From Stictocephala bisonia (Eukaryota; Arthropoda; Insecta; Hemiptera; Membracidae): 64,000 nt of DNA. Below are positions 48,401 through 54,613 of this stretch, in pieces (the first letter of the stretch is position 1; every line of letters starts with the position of its first letter). The stretch is from NCBI GenBank assembly GCA_035578905.1, contig JAQJVL010001104.1, positions 1 through 64,000 of the forward strand. The letters are read 5' to 3'. A program made the translations under genes and the position numbers. The notes beneath the pieces are model-generated. The model saw only the letters and a program-made list of their open reading frames with translations. It was not told where the DNA came from and made no database searches.

Positions 48401-50221
48401 TGACAAGAAAATGTTATTTCAAGTACTTAACTGTTAATAAACTTTCCAAATGTTACTTTGGTTTGAGAAAAAAATCAATAAAACTTCTTTGCTCTAAAGA
48501 ATTCCTCTCCCTCGAATGTAAATTACGCCAGCATCTCAAAAACATGGTATTCACTGGGGTCGTGTCAGCTATTTGCTCTTCGTAGCTTAGTGCGAGATCA
48601 ATGCAGCCCCAGTGTCTGTTTCTTTTACAACAAAACAGATATGTAAACACAACGAGTTCGAACTGTTGATGCGAGACTGATAGTGGGAGTTGGGAACAGT
48701 GATATCTGAGGTAGCGTGAGAACGCCAGAAATATGCACACGACTTCCGTCAGCTGATTTTAGTAGCCTAAATGGTGAATGCATCAAGTAACGATGGGCCT
48801 GGGATCAACTTCCGCCAATGACTATCTTAGTTTTTTTCTTGAAAAACCGTGGTTGATCAAACGGTTTTTCTTGTATTCTTTTTAACGTTTTGTTTGATTG
48901 TATTCTTCTATTAAAACGTTCATTAACTCCTTCTTATTATCATAGGCTCTTATTATGTTCAAAAACAAAGTACTGTACCTAATGTTAAGCATATTATTTA
49001 TGTTATCTTTTATTAAGAGTGTGTAACAAAATCTGTTTAATCCAAAATGGGTTTTGACCCAATTTTTTCGGATTACCGGGACTCCACTATATTATATACT
49101 TAGAATATTTTTATACTTGGAGATGGCTAGTATGCCTTGGTTATGTCTTTTTCTAGTATACATTTTTATTAGTATGGCAAATAAACAGATTGCATTTTAT
49201 TTATAAATTAATTTCAACATATTTGTACATATTTGTTAACCGGTCAGTAAGCTTATCAGCCAAAATTGGCATTAAAAAGTGTTTAATAAAAAAAATATAA
49301 AATTAAGTTTTTAGATATATTTATAAATTCTGACTAGTTATTACATATATACTAGCTTTGGAAGTTAAAACACATTATAATAAAATTCAGATTCTTTATT
49401 GTACATATTCATTGAGAACAGAACAAATGTCAAAAATTATGTTAGTGTTACATAAAAGTGTATAATATGTCAATGAGGTTGTCAAAGACGCTCTCCAGAA
49501 ATTCTTTCTCTGTGTAGAAGGGTCTGTCTTCCAAATTGATTTATCAATTGGTTCTTAAAAGAAAATAAACACATTTAGGTGGTAACCAAGTGTTTAATAC
49601 AAACACTGAATGTTAGGGAAGATGTGCTTTATCATAATAAATAAACAATATAAGTAATAAACCACAACTGAGGAGCAACTGCACAGAAACAAAATTCATA
49701 TATCACCGTTAATTATTTTATCAATTATTCATGTTATAATTATATTCTGTATTGTTGTAATTTCAATTAAACAAATATGTAAAATTAAAAAAACAATTAT
49801 AAAGAAATCAAATTTGATTGTATACACATTTTATTTTTTACCAGACGAAAATAACAGACTTCTGAAGCAGTATTTCCTATCACTTCATCGCCCTTTTCCT
49901 AGTTTTAATTTTTGCCAGGATCCTTTCAGTATCTATTGTTCAGGAGCTCAAAGTCCCTGAGGGTTTGGTACTAATTGATTCCAAGAGTTCACGACTACAC
50001 ACAACAAAATATTATGTTTTATTCATGAGGAAAACTTTGTGAAATGTGTTTTATTTTTAGGGATGGCGGGTTATGATGTTAGCACTGATCGGCCAATTCT
50101 GAAAGCGTACATGGAGAGAGTACGAGCAGACTTGCATCCACACTATGATGAAGTAACGACGAGGCTTAGTAAATTTACAAATAAATATGTTAATACAGAA
50201 AATATTTCATCTAAATTATGA
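18720..50221 (+). CDS. GstT: Glutathione S-transferase theta, complete five-exon gene
   Basis: Coding exons are 18720-18834, 27873-27960, 39306-39456, 46500-46680 and 50061-50221, with intron phases 1, 2, 0 and 1. The spliced frame is 696 nt (231 residues and TGA), a normal theta length. The thioredoxin-like domain has LYYDTLSQPSRA with the theta catalytic Ser at 12, KVPVVEH with the cis-Pro at 56, and the glutathione-contacting TES (Glu67-Ser68) assembled across introns 1-3. The helical C-terminal domain follows (RPMFLGQPP, GDTISIADLLGVTEL). Cytosolic theta GSTs conjugate glutathione to electrophiles and organic halides. All donors are GT and acceptors AG. The gene is stretched to 31.5 kb by TE-filled introns of 9.0, 11.3, 7.0 and 3.4 kb. 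The coding sequence shows no lesion, so it is probably functional. Confidence 0.95.
18938..19722 (+). mobile_element. TIR element family, copy A (785 bp, complete)
   Basis: The ends are inverted: GGTAATTATGCACTTTCTTG at 18938 and its complement ending at 19722, with the pairing continuing into GC(A/C)ACC. The interior is AT-rich, with a GC-rich centre (GGCGGATCGCGATTAGCGG near 19240, CGCCGGAGTGACGGCCGTC near 19320). Copies B (20035-20416 plus 26056-26201) and C (4272-5650) are in the opposite orientation. No transposase frame is present. Flanks give no clear target duplication, so the superfamily is unassigned. Confidence 0.75.
19807..20034. repeat. piggyBac-type element end fragment
   Basis: Begins TTAACCCTTAAAGTGCCGGG near 19810, then AAAAGTGCCAGGCCAATTTTGG and AAAATGTAAGG. 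The same order occurs in the piggyBac element at 42734 (CCCTTTTAGTGCCG, AAAAGTGCCGAG, AAAATGTAAGG). The opposite TTAA end is absent; the fragment is fused to TIR element copy B at about 20035. Confidence 0.6.
20035..20416 (-). mobile_element. TIR element family, copy B, first part
   Basis: Inverted relative to copy A: 20035-20410 pairs with 19082-19470 (GACATAACCTAACTTATCC, GGCCTCCGTGACGG, GCTAATCGCGATCCGCCGCG). The copy breaks at AAGTTG (20411-20416) where a LINE inserted, and continues at 26056-26201. The two copies form a large inverted repeat with arms of about 380 bp. Confidence 0.75.
20905..21811 (+). pseudogene. LINE B ORF1: PHD finger and coiled-coil protein, frameshifted
   Basis: Residues 8-55 form a C4HC3 PHD finger (CSVC, LQCDSLCNRWFHRAC, WSCARVDC). 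A helical region with heptad-like spacing follows (VDDLASMVNNL, LIQEKLSAIDPRLDDL). A frameshift near 21300 moves the frame to 21311-21811, which encodes the RRM-like and C-terminal region (KKNFIIFNTPE, IKHFRLG, KVILASELD). No ATG precedes the PHD finger; the codon at the expected start is TTG. ORF1 proteins of this kind bind element RNA. Confidence 0.8.
24182..25213 (-). mobile_element. Internally deleted piggyBac element inside LINE B (1,032 bp)
   Basis: Flanked by TTAA at 24178-24181 and 25214-25217, with CCTGTT and AACAGG as outermost inverted bases. Subterminal GGACGTCTTAAGACGTCC-type palindromes occur near 24200, with related GACGTCC motifs at 25120-25180. It retains the 3' end of a piggyBac transposase gene on the minus strand. 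Removing it restores the LINE B reading frame across the site. Confidence 0.88.
24405..24665 (-). pseudogene. piggyBac transposase C-terminal cysteine-rich domain relic
   Basis: The minus strand reads RSDDVARPVSGDKQALRLSG, a TGA, then KRKQRKCFVCTHTTRRDS, then KDTAYECSKCEVALC and a PCFEQFHT end. The CxxC...CxxC..C...PCFxxFHT arrangement is the C-terminal zinc-binding domain of piggyBac transposases, which directs TIR binding. The catalytic DDD core is absent. Confidence 0.85.
25662..25725. repeat. (TA)n microsatellite
   Basis: About 60 bp of almost uninterrupted TA dinucleotides in the LINE B 3' UTR. Confidence 0.95.
26056..26201 (-). mobile_element. TIR element family, copy B, second part
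   Basis: Continues copy B beyond LINE B: GTGATATTGGTTTTTTGG, TTTCGGTAAAATA, CCGCGGAATAAAAAGCATAT and GGTGGCAAGAAACTGCATAA mirror 18938-19090 of copy A. It ends with the outer TIR near 26201. Confidence 0.75.
26204..27872 (+). other. Remainder of GstT intron 1
   Basis: AT-rich intron sequence ending in TTTTAG before exon 2. No further element was recognised. Confidence 0.4.
27873..27960 (+). CDS. GstT: GstT exon 2
   Basis: 88 nt, phase 1 in and phase 2 out. Encodes EHFDEQFTKINPFKKVPVVE and ends LTE plus AG of a Ser codon before GTATTT. It carries the cis-Pro loop of the glutathione site. Confidence 0.95.
27961..28974 (+). other. Left part of GstT intron 2
   Basis: AT-rich, with an A-run at 28579-28592. 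No exon or element ends recognised. Confidence 0.35.
28975..30055 (+). pseudogene. LINE D reverse transcriptase C-terminal half with 3' UTR
   Basis: The frame opens near 28975 and runs to TGA at 29816-29818. It contains the catalytic LYADDTTFIVSD block, LKINHSKTEQIIF, KLLGIQIDTKLNW, YGIILWGSS, KKAVRCILGL and the FFNRLPGQA tail, the standard order of the RT palm, thumb and C-terminal region of LINEs. The remaining frame has no stop for about 280 codons. It is 5'-truncated just upstream of the YADD motif. A 3' UTR of about 235 bp ends in AATAAAAAATATG near 30050. The family differs from LINEs A and B. Confidence 0.88.
30416..30443. repeat. Poly(A) run
   Basis: Uninterrupted A run of about 27 bases, possibly the tail of an old retroposed sequence. 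Confidence 0.9.
30845..30889. repeat. Perfect 20-bp hairpin with 5-nt loop
   Basis: ATGTTGGTTTTAATCCCATT (30845-30864), loop AGAAC, then its exact complement (30870-30889). It lies in GstT intron 2. It is too short for a standard miRNA precursor; origin unknown. Confidence 0.9.
31223..31240. repeat. Poly(C) run
   Basis: A run of about 17 C residues in otherwise AT-rich intron sequence. Confidence 0.9.
31690..31836 (+). pseudogene. LINE E endonuclease C-terminal piece (5'-truncated start)
   Basis: One frame from about 31693 reads KKSTVDTDSYLSVMYNNSF, then SSFINENTRVTNDSASCIDH and IFVRHNNLNL. SxxDHIFV is the LINE endonuclease 'S.IDHIF' motif near the domain end. The frame is cut by a foldback element and picks up again at about 33408 (NLNLFNSGLFHISITDHS), where the SDH-like motif sits. 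Confidence 0.8.
31837..33364. mobile_element. Foldback-type element, 598-bp inverted arms around a 332-bp spacer
   Basis: 31837-32434 and 32767-33364 are nearly perfect reverse complements, starting ATTGAAAGGTTAACATTG and ending at GCGCTAGTGAT. The identical 61-residue frames at 32134 (plus) and 32882 (minus) simply reflect the arms. The spacer has no recognised gene. The element splits LINE E. CATAAC(AA)CTTGAATTTATT occurs before the left arm (31820-31839) and again at 33403-33420 after about 40 bp of extra sequence, an imperfect target duplication or a microhomology-linked insertion. Confidence 0.9.
33400..33865 (+). pseudogene. LINE E linker between endonuclease and RT
   Basis: Open from about 33408 to 33867. 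It contains the endonuclease-terminal SITDHSLTALII and a linker with NKSPWIAQALLNKINKRERL, the usual LINE region before the RT domain. It is cut by a MITE with target duplication ATACTATC (33858-33865). Confidence 0.8.
33866..34123. mobile_element. MITE with 8-bp target duplication (258 bp)
   Basis: ATACTATC is duplicated at 33858-33865 and 34124-34131. The ends read ATTGATTATATA and TTAAAATCAAT-like inverted sequence. The interior (GGCCCGCAACCACAGCTGG, CACAATGGACCACAAAAACA, TTTAACATTGGATGGGAAAT) matches 60548-60765 closely and 1183-1268 partly. An 8-bp duplication points to the hAT superfamily; no transposase is present to confirm this. Confidence 0.82.
34132..35955 (+). pseudogene. LINE E reverse transcriptase, frameshifted
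   Basis: RT begins near 34160 (WKIINRLVDKS). From 34340 to 35008 it has KSTGYDNISVQLIK, SIFKKGERELIQNHRPIALL, FGFTRNKSTEGAL and VDFSKAFDLVNH. After frame breaks, the catalytic motif near 35097 reads AFADA instead of the expected F/YADD, losing one catalytic Asp. The thumb and C-terminus follow at 35454-35696 (YGIELWGSAYD, IIQKHFIRIIAFK) and 35680-35955 (FKNSFVFLGPKIYNLLP). Clearly inactive. Confidence 0.87.
35977..38435 (+). mobile_element. Tc1/mariner-superfamily element with ~400-bp TIRs (2,459 bp)
   Basis: A TA flank lies on each side (35975-35976, 38436-38437). The ends CAGGGTGAATGGTACGTGGT and their complement begin TIRs that pair for roughly 400 bp (35977-36380 with 38035-38435), with scattered mismatches and indels. 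The interior carries a broken DDE transposase of the DUF4817-headed type. It is inserted in the 3' UTR of LINE E. Confidence 0.92.
36772..37821 (+). pseudogene. DUF4817/mariner-type transposase, degenerate
   Basis: Starts MEFITREYAEMHFVYGFCNG, the DUF4817 helix-turn-helix head. A TAG at about 36917 and a second stop near 36990 break it. The frame at 36997-37323 has an HTH (SSRAIAAQLSVSQWKVLDIL) and the DDE core start MLWTEEAIFTRQG, where the usual first Asp is Glu. Core part two (37351-37605) has LIFQQDGATPHF. The third motif (WLARSPDLSPMDF, near 37596) is one frame off. It ends at TAA 37819-37821. With several stops and shifts it is dead; it is the size expected for the family. Confidence 0.87.
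38436..38820 (+). repeat. Probable LINE E 3' UTR end
   Basis: After the mariner element, non-coding sequence continues to AATAAACATATTCTTATTCC near 38798-38817, a typical LINE 3' terminus. Assigned to LINE E by position only. Confidence 0.45.
38821..39305 (+). other. End of GstT intron 2
   Basis: AT-rich, ending TTGTTGTTCGTAG before exon 3. Nothing else recognised. Confidence 0.4.
39306..39456 (+). CDS. GstT: GstT exon 3
   Basis: 151 nt, phase 2 in and phase 0 out. Completes Ser68 and encodes VAILRYLSRELNVPDHWYP through CAMYVQFK before GTATTA. It spans the end of the thioredoxin fold, the linker and the first C-terminal helix. Confidence 0.95.
39707..40060. repeat. Possible truncated mariner-type element end
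   Basis: Sequence beginning CAGGGTGTATCTGTAATGC after TA resembles the CAGGGTG-type end of mariner elements. No matching inverted end was found nearby and no transposase is present. Confidence 0.4.
40159..40381. repeat. Small palindromic repeat with nested hairpin
   Basis: ATATTGGAGAGATAGCACATC (40159-40179) is the inverse of GATGTCCCATCTCTCCAATAT (40361-40381), with two mismatches, and the pairing extends inward to CAGCAAA. Inside, TTCAGGTGAGTAGAG (40216-40230) and its exact complement (40242-40256) form a 15-bp hairpin. Likely a MITE or foldback remnant. Confidence 0.6.
40967..42584 (+). pseudogene. Tigger transposase, intact except for one 1-nt shift
   Basis: About 538 residues when the single shift is allowed for. 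An N-terminal CENP-B-type double HTH includes SISEKWDIIKRYD, IGRPTVYDIV, a VEEALHVWFRQERNRNAPIS block and FRASDGWFENLKK. The frame slips in an eight-A run at 41359-41366. The DDE_1 core follows with VYNADETGLNW, LLLLDNASGHP and QPMDQNVI supplying the three catalytic Asp. The acidic tail ends QKKMTDFFHV, a match to the PCNA-interacting PIP box. Only a homopolymer indel separates it from an intact gene, so it is either recently inactivated or affected by a sequencing error. Confidence 0.92.
42734..43735 (-). mobile_element. Deleted piggyBac element nested in Tigger (1,002 bp)
   Basis: TTAA flanks at 42730-42733 and 43736-43739. Inverted ends CCCTTTTAGTGCCG and CGGCACTAAAAGGG (14 bp perfect). 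ATCGACACGGAGCGTGTCG-type palindromic sequence lies just inside the right end. The minus strand retains only the start of a transposase frame. The left end is related to the fragment at 19807. Confidence 0.9.
43341..43430 (-). pseudogene. piggyBac transposase N-terminal stub
   Basis: From ATG at 43430 the minus strand reads MDRNKVNCDDSSLLRNLLDD and VTSGEEYLN before a stop. A short acidic leader of this kind directly inside the 5' TIR is usual for piggyBac transposases. The rest of the gene is deleted. Assignment rests mainly on context. Confidence 0.55.
43985..44103 (+). other. GstT intron 3 sequence to the right of Tigger
   Basis: Short AT-rich intron stretch, no features. Confidence 0.4.
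44104..44230. repeat. Solo piggyBac-like end
   Basis: TTAACCCTTTGAACCCCAGC followed by repeated (G)CCGA(C/T)(A/G)ATAT motifs. It has the TTAACCCTTTga end common in piggyBac-like elements, but no matching opposite end was found. Confidence 0.45.
44690..44825. repeat. Diverged tandem duplication of about 77 bp
   Basis: TTGTCAGAAAATATCAGCTCATAG...CACTTCCTTATCAGTA at about 44698-44742 is repeated as TAGTCAGAAAATATTCTCCC...CACTTCCTTATCAGCA at about 44772-44819. Confidence 0.6.
44826..46499 (+). other. Remainder of GstT intron 3
   Basis: AT-rich, ending TTGTAACAG before exon 4. No element or exon recognised; the short frame at 45007-45210 lacks support. Confidence 0.35.
46500..46680 (+). CDS. GstT: GstT exon 4
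   Basis: 181 nt, phase 0 in and phase 1 out. Encodes VLRPMFLGQPPDERMIKFFY through GDTISIADLLGVTELDQP, ending with A before GTGAGT. It carries the GST C-terminal domain N-capping box/hydrophobic staple region (SIADLL). Confidence 0.95.
46681..47559 (+). other. Left part of GstT intron 4
   Basis: AT-rich intron sequence, nothing recognised. Confidence 0.35.
47560..48110 (+). pseudogene. Strongly decayed LINE RT fragment
   Basis: Around 47640-47760 the plus strand reads KFFGLFINDCLTWNSHIDYV then SARFSQVV, the 'LG(I/V)..D..L.W..H.....' block after the RT catalytic core. EEKTKNILFNL-like sequence just upstream also fits (position of a K.....F.. motif). Stops occur throughout. The family cannot be assigned. 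Confidence 0.5.
48274..49089 (-). mobile_element. Degenerate Tigger/pogo element (about 0.8 kb)
   Basis: Left end TAGAGTCCTGCTAATCCAAA and right end CGGATTACCGGGACTCCACTA are inverted (GAGTCC..G(C/G)TAATCC). Subterminal AATCC-containing repeats occur at 48300-48330 and 49040-49075. The minus strand keeps the C-terminal end of a transposase frame. The core is deleted. Confidence 0.65.
48453..48600 (-). pseudogene. Tigger transposase C-terminal relic
   Basis: Within a 95-codon minus frame, the last ~48 codons read SYEEQIADTTPVNTMFLRCW then RNLHSRERNSLEQ and RSFIDFFLKPK. The alanine/leucine helix, R-W-R and Q..x.DFF ending is the usual Tigger/jerky C-terminus, again with a PIP-like QRSFIDFF. 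Assignment rests on this motif order and the flanking TIRs. Confidence 0.55.
49090..50060 (+). other. Remainder of GstT intron 4
   Basis: AT-rich, ending TTTTATTTTTAG before exon 5; no feature recognised. Confidence 0.35.
50061..50221 (+). CDS. GstT: GstT exon 5 and stop
   Basis: Completes an Arg codon (A from exon 4 plus GG), then MAGYDVSTDRPILKAYMERV to TNKYVNTENISSKL and TGA (50219-50221). No AATAAA occurs in the next several hundred bases; AATAAA candidates lie near 51528 and 51548, beyond a piggyBac-type insertion, so the 3' UTR may include transposon sequence. Confidence 0.93.
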
Positions 50222-50390
50222 TGTAACATAACAAAAAACATATTTCAGTAAATATTTTCCATGAAGGAATGGTTATGGCATGTATATCATAAGTAAGATA
50301 TAATCTTTTCCTGAGATTTTTGGAATTTCTAGTACCATTAATGATGAGCTGCAAGTTTTGTCTAAGTTGAACATTTTATCATTTATTTAA

Positions 50391-51067
50391 CACGTTGACT
50401 GCCAGCGTATATAATTTATTGTGTCATTTTGAGGCCGCCGTAGTAAAACTGTATGTCCGCCTGACGCCATGTGGGCCACCGGTGGCCCCCCCGTCTTTTA
50501 TAAATTAAACACAAATTGTAGCGCCATTTTTAGTGTTACGTAATTTTTAATGATATATTCTGAAAGCTCATAAAATGTGATAGAAAACGGTCCTCTGGTT
50601 TTTAAATAATGCAACCCTAAATACGATTTTATATATTTGAACTAGTTTTTACGGCATTTAGACAGACTAGTTTCTGTTACAAAAAGAATCAATGTCACTT
50701 ACTAAACACCTAACCTCAAAAGCTGATCAGTGCGCGGAAAGAAAATATAAAAATCACAACAAAACAGCTGAAACATAATATCATATGGCATATGTTAAGT
50801 TTTGCCCCCATGTCATGAGGGCCACCGGTGTACCTCATCAATAACTTCACAAAATGGCGGCAAAAGACCGGATGACGGCTATTTCTGTACTGGGGGGGGG
50901 GGGGGGTCATTTCCGGTTACATGGAACACAGAACAATGAATATGGAACTTGAGCGTAGAAACAGCTGGGGCGCCAGGCTGAAATCTAGTGAGGGCCACCG
51001 GTGGCCCTCATGGCGTGAGCTAAAATTGTTGTGTGGGCCACCGGTGGCCCTCATGGCAGTCAACGTG
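50391..51067. mobile_element. piggyBac-type non-autonomous element, copy 2 (677 bp, inverted)
   Basis: TTAA flanks at 50387-50390 and 51068-51071; ends CACGTTGACTGCCA and TGGCAGTCAACGTG, 14-bp perfect TIRs. It is the reverse complement of 4558-5227, with the same four ACCGGTG-centred blocks (near 50475, 50824, 50998, 51040) and a G-run at 50891-50906. It lies about 170 bp after the GstT stop codon. Confidence 0.9.
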
Positions 51068-51071
51068 TTAA

Positions 51072-51840
51072 ACCCTGAACACATCAATATTGTCATTTTA
51101 AAATATTTATAGTTAAAAAAACAATGTACTTTAGTTATATTGAACTGAACAGTTTTACACCTCATTGTTTTCATGATATATAGTTCATGTAGGTGTAAAA
51201 CTGAATAATATCATTAGATTAATGATATTATTTTACTAGATTCTGTTTATTACACCTATAATTAATCACTGGTAACAAAACTGCCTAGCTACTAGCCTCT
51301 ATTATTGAGGGCATTATATTTTTTTGATAATATTATTATTGGTAGGCTTATAGTTTTTGTGTGTTTATAGTAATAATGGTTTCAGTTTCATTCTTGTTAT
51401 TTTGTATGTGCAATTAAAAAATGTTTTTGTTGAAGGATTATTAAATATATACTTTATTTTAGTAAAAACAATATTTTTATCCTCTCAATTTGGAAATAGA
51501 TTTAGAACAAATGTTTAAACTATAAATTAAATAAAAATCATACTTCCGAATAAACTTATTCAATACATATACATAACGTTTTTTAGGTAACTATTTGAAC
51601 AATGAATAGCATCTAGCCATAAACCCTAAGTAAATGATTGGCGCCTAGAGGAAAGAGAATGGTTACTTTCCCCACCACAGTTCCCCTCCAGCAGCAGTGG
51701 GCTCTATTTTAACATTGGAGCCAGCTGTTGGAAAATAACCACAATGAAAAGAACTGACAATAATAGACAGAGTAAATTTTAACAGACGAATCTGACAGTA
51801 TTAACAAAAATATTTCATGTTATATTTTCAGTCTGATTGT
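51072..51840. other. Intergenic stretch after GstT
   Basis: AT-rich; no gene recognised. May hold the GstT polyadenylation site (AATAAA near 51528 and 51548). Confidence 0.35.
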
Positions 51841-51846
51841 TATAAT

Positions 51847-51972
51847 TTTTTCTATGTTTGTAGGTGATTAAGTTTAGACTTAAATAAAACAGTTTCCCAC
51901 AGATTAAAATTTGTTCTGTGTTTGTAGGTGATTAAGTTTAGACTTCAATAAAAGTTTCTCACAGGTAAAATA
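51847..51972. repeat. Tandem duplication of about 63 bp
   Basis: TGTTTGTAGGTGATTAAGTT followed by TAGACTT(A/C)AATAAAA and a TTTC(C/T)CACAG end occurs twice, at about 51853 and 51917. Confidence 0.85.
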
Positions 51973-52167
51973 TTTTTTGTTTACGAGCTGTAAGCGTACA
52001 AAATAAAAATATTTTTTAACAAAATGCACTTTTTATTGACAAAATAAAAATATTTAAAAATTATGAGAAGATTTTTTTGGACATTTATTCTGATAAAGTA
52101 CTCAATTACAAACATTCTGGTCAAAGAAGTACCCTTATATCTCTATTAGAACATTTTATAAATGCAG

Positions 52168-52240
52168 TACAACCTCGGTTATCCGGCCTAATGTGGCAAA
52201 GGTCAAGCTGGATAAGATAAAAGCCGGATAAAACATAAGT
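52168..52240. repeat. Pogo-type element end fragment
   Basis: TACAACCTCGGTTATCCGGCC followed by internal GCTGGATAAGATAAAAGCCGGATAAAAC has the look of a Tigger-type terminus (start near TA, subterminal NGGATAA repeats). No opposite end was found within the next few hundred bases. Confidence 0.45.
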
Positions 52241-54310
52241 CATAAATAACGTGCTTTAATTGGAGAAACACGTTTAGTTACTGATAACAGACTGCACACG
52301 TAAGCGGGGCACCTACAATTGCATGTGACGCAACATGTTCTGCAGCAATTGTAATGAAACGAACAATGTTTATTACGATGCCAACTTTGACCTTGCTTGT
52401 GGGTGTATACGTAAAATGAACTGTTCCACTTCCTCCAATTGCGAAATGGACTCTTCCAGCCAGCCACACTAAACAAAAGTAAACAACATTGCCAGTTAGA
52501 ATCTCCAGTTGCATTATTAAATTATAACTTGCAACCGTTTGTCAAGAGAGGGTGATTAGTCAATACAGCGCCTGCAATTTGCAAAATGCAAAACTGAAAT
52601 CTCGTGTGTGACATTTGCGTTTAAAAACTGAAAGGCTCTTCCAATTAATTGTAGTTTTATCTTCTAAATAATTTGTATTGTTATCTACTTGCCGAACCGA
52701 ATAACAGACTGCCTTATAAAAGTATAAAGATTAGCGTTTCTCCAAATTTTCAGCCTAAATATTTTAGATGTCACACTTGAAAAGTGAGGAAAAAAGTTTG
52801 CACTTTTTTTGTGAGTCCTCAAAGAGTTAAAGGGTTATACAGTTAAAATTATTATAAAATTGCACTATACTGAACACATTTTTAATATAACTTCAATTAC
52901 AAAAGTCCAATATGAAACTCATGCTTCCTTTAATAGCAAATCAAAATATATCACAATCAATATAAGAGGCTTTTGTACAGTAGGGACTAATACATGAATG
53001 AAAATGTGATAATTTGTTATTATTTACATATTCATTCAATTTACTCTGGTTAGTCTGATGAAACTCAGAGAATATTGTCTCATGTTTTTTTTAAAATGAC
53101 ATATATATTGTTTTGAACAATGAATAGTTATACATTTTAATTTTTTCTATGCTTATGTAGCATTCTACAATGTATTCACTTACTTATAAATGTAGTGGTG
53201 TTTGTTCTTAACTTTACTTTTTAACTTTTGGTGTAAATATTTAGATAATACTCCTTCTTAACTTCTTAATACTTTGTCTTGCTATTGTAATATATATATT
53301 CAAATTGACATTTATAATTTATTTATGTGTTGTAAAATTCATAGTTTGAATACGTATCAAATATTTTTAAATACTAATAAACAAACAATGGTAAAACTCA
53401 ATCGTGTAAAATATTAATAAATAAAACAAGATCAACATGTAACATTACAAATAGAATCAAACAACAATAATCTACCTAATAAACACACTTGAACAAAAAC
53501 TAAAACAAATATAAAAATCAAACAAATTCACAATAGTTAAATAACCAAAATTGACGATTTTTATTCTTTTGGTAACAAATTTATTGGGTTACCCACATAT
53601 AACTTGAAAAACATTTTCTAAGCTATTTTAATTGAAAATACAGTCTTTTAATATCAAAGTTCAACTATAATTGTAAATAAATCTAATCTTATACTAGTTT
53701 TCAAACATTTAAAATTACATTATCACTTTTTAACTCATATGGCACAAATTCAATGACAAATATAATTATAACAATACAGTCTTCATTACTGATAACATGT
53801 AAATAATAAACATGCCTTTAAGAGCAAAAAAAAAAAAAAAAATATTAAGGCGAAACTTTCATTTTTAGATGATTACTTCAAATAATATCTAATTTATTGC
53901 AACATCAGAACATATATTAAATTCAAGTTTGATTGGTGAATGGCTAGTTCTGTTTTATACATTTAAAGAATATATATACACAAAATATTAATTTAGAAAT
54001 ATATGATAAACAACTTGAATATTGAAGATTACTTATCTTGATTTATAATTAAAGACATTTCATTTAAGGACTAAAAATATAAAAGCATTCAAAACATTAA
54101 ATATAGGAAATAAAATAATGCAAGCTTTACAAATTTTAATTTCAATATATAGTTTGAAGTTCCTGCAATTTAAAAGTTGATCAAGATAAGTTATATGGTA
54201 TTTGGAACATAAAATAAACACATTGAAAAAGTATGTTATTCTAAAATTGTAGACTTAATTCATTACTTCAACTGGACTTATCAATAATTAAAGCCTAAAT
54301 AACACTAATG
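52241..54310. other. AT-rich intergenic stretch between convergent genes
   Basis: No coding exon or element recognised; includes an A-run at 53827-53843. The two overlapping frames at 52240-52514 (minus) have no recognisable family. The AGL polyadenylation site should lie here (minus-strand AATAAA candidates near 53584 and 53572). Confidence 0.35.
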
Positions 54311-54559
54311 TTATGTGAAAAACAATGCATAATATGCTGCTGTCATGAATAGGAAACACATTAACCAGAAAGCAAGGAAGAGACGAATAGCTCTTCTGAT
54401 GTGGTCTTTGGGTTTGAGCAGTTGTAGATCCACTTCCTCAGCAAACTCTTCCAGACTGTCAAAGTGCGGAGCCCAGTAGACCCGTACGTTGGACTGAGCT
54501 TGGGCTCTACGTTGACTTTGCTGTCCCCAACTTACCCTGGCATGTGCCCGTGGCCGCAG
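54311..54559 (-). other. 82-codon in-frame extension after the AGL stop codon
   Basis: Directly after TGA (54562-54560) the same frame runs 82 sense codons to TAA at 54313-54311. The composition is protein-like: a basic Arg/Gln-rich part (RPRAHARVSWGQQSQRRAQA), an acidic YWAPHFDSLEEFAEEVDLQL stretch, then a hydrophobic segment (IRLFLAFWLMCFLFMTAAYY) close to the end. The stop context is AAT TGA CTG, a UGA-C of the leaky type. It may be a readthrough extension, coding sequence of an alternative isoform (a GTAAGT donor-like site lies at 54535-54530), or a separate tail-anchored protein. It was not recognised as any family. Confidence 0.5.
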
Positions 54560-54613
54560 TCAATTCCCATAGCTGCCTACAGATTGTTCTAAGGACTGTA
54601 GTTTGTCCATTAC
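54560..54613 (-). CDS. AGL: AGL last coding exon
   Basis: The acceptor AG at 54615-54614 is followed by GTAATGGAC. In phase 0 after the upstream exon's VLE this gives VMDKLQSLEQSVGSYGN and TGA. The VLE-V-x-x-L join matches the usual C-terminal ILETLYDL of debranching enzymes, so the protein ends about ten residues later than the vertebrate form. The assignment depends on splicing across a 6.3-kb intron that holds a complete pogo transposon. Confidence 0.75.
   Translation of the reverse strand, partial: VMDKLQSLEQSVGSYGN

Noticed and set aside
50891..50906. G-run as a quadruplex regulatory element (also C-run at 31223-31240)
   Set aside because: Single long homopolymer runs; run length is prone to sequencing error and no neighbouring G-tracts support a defined structure.
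52240..52514. Overlapping 78-codon minus-strand frames as a small gene
   Set aside because: Two frames over the same bases, adjacent to a pogo-type end fragment; neither gives a recognisable product.
54560..54562. Selenocysteine reading of the AGL UGA
   Set aside because: AGL is not a known selenoprotein and no SECIS-like structure was seen by eye downstream; leaky readthrough or alternative splicing is more likely.
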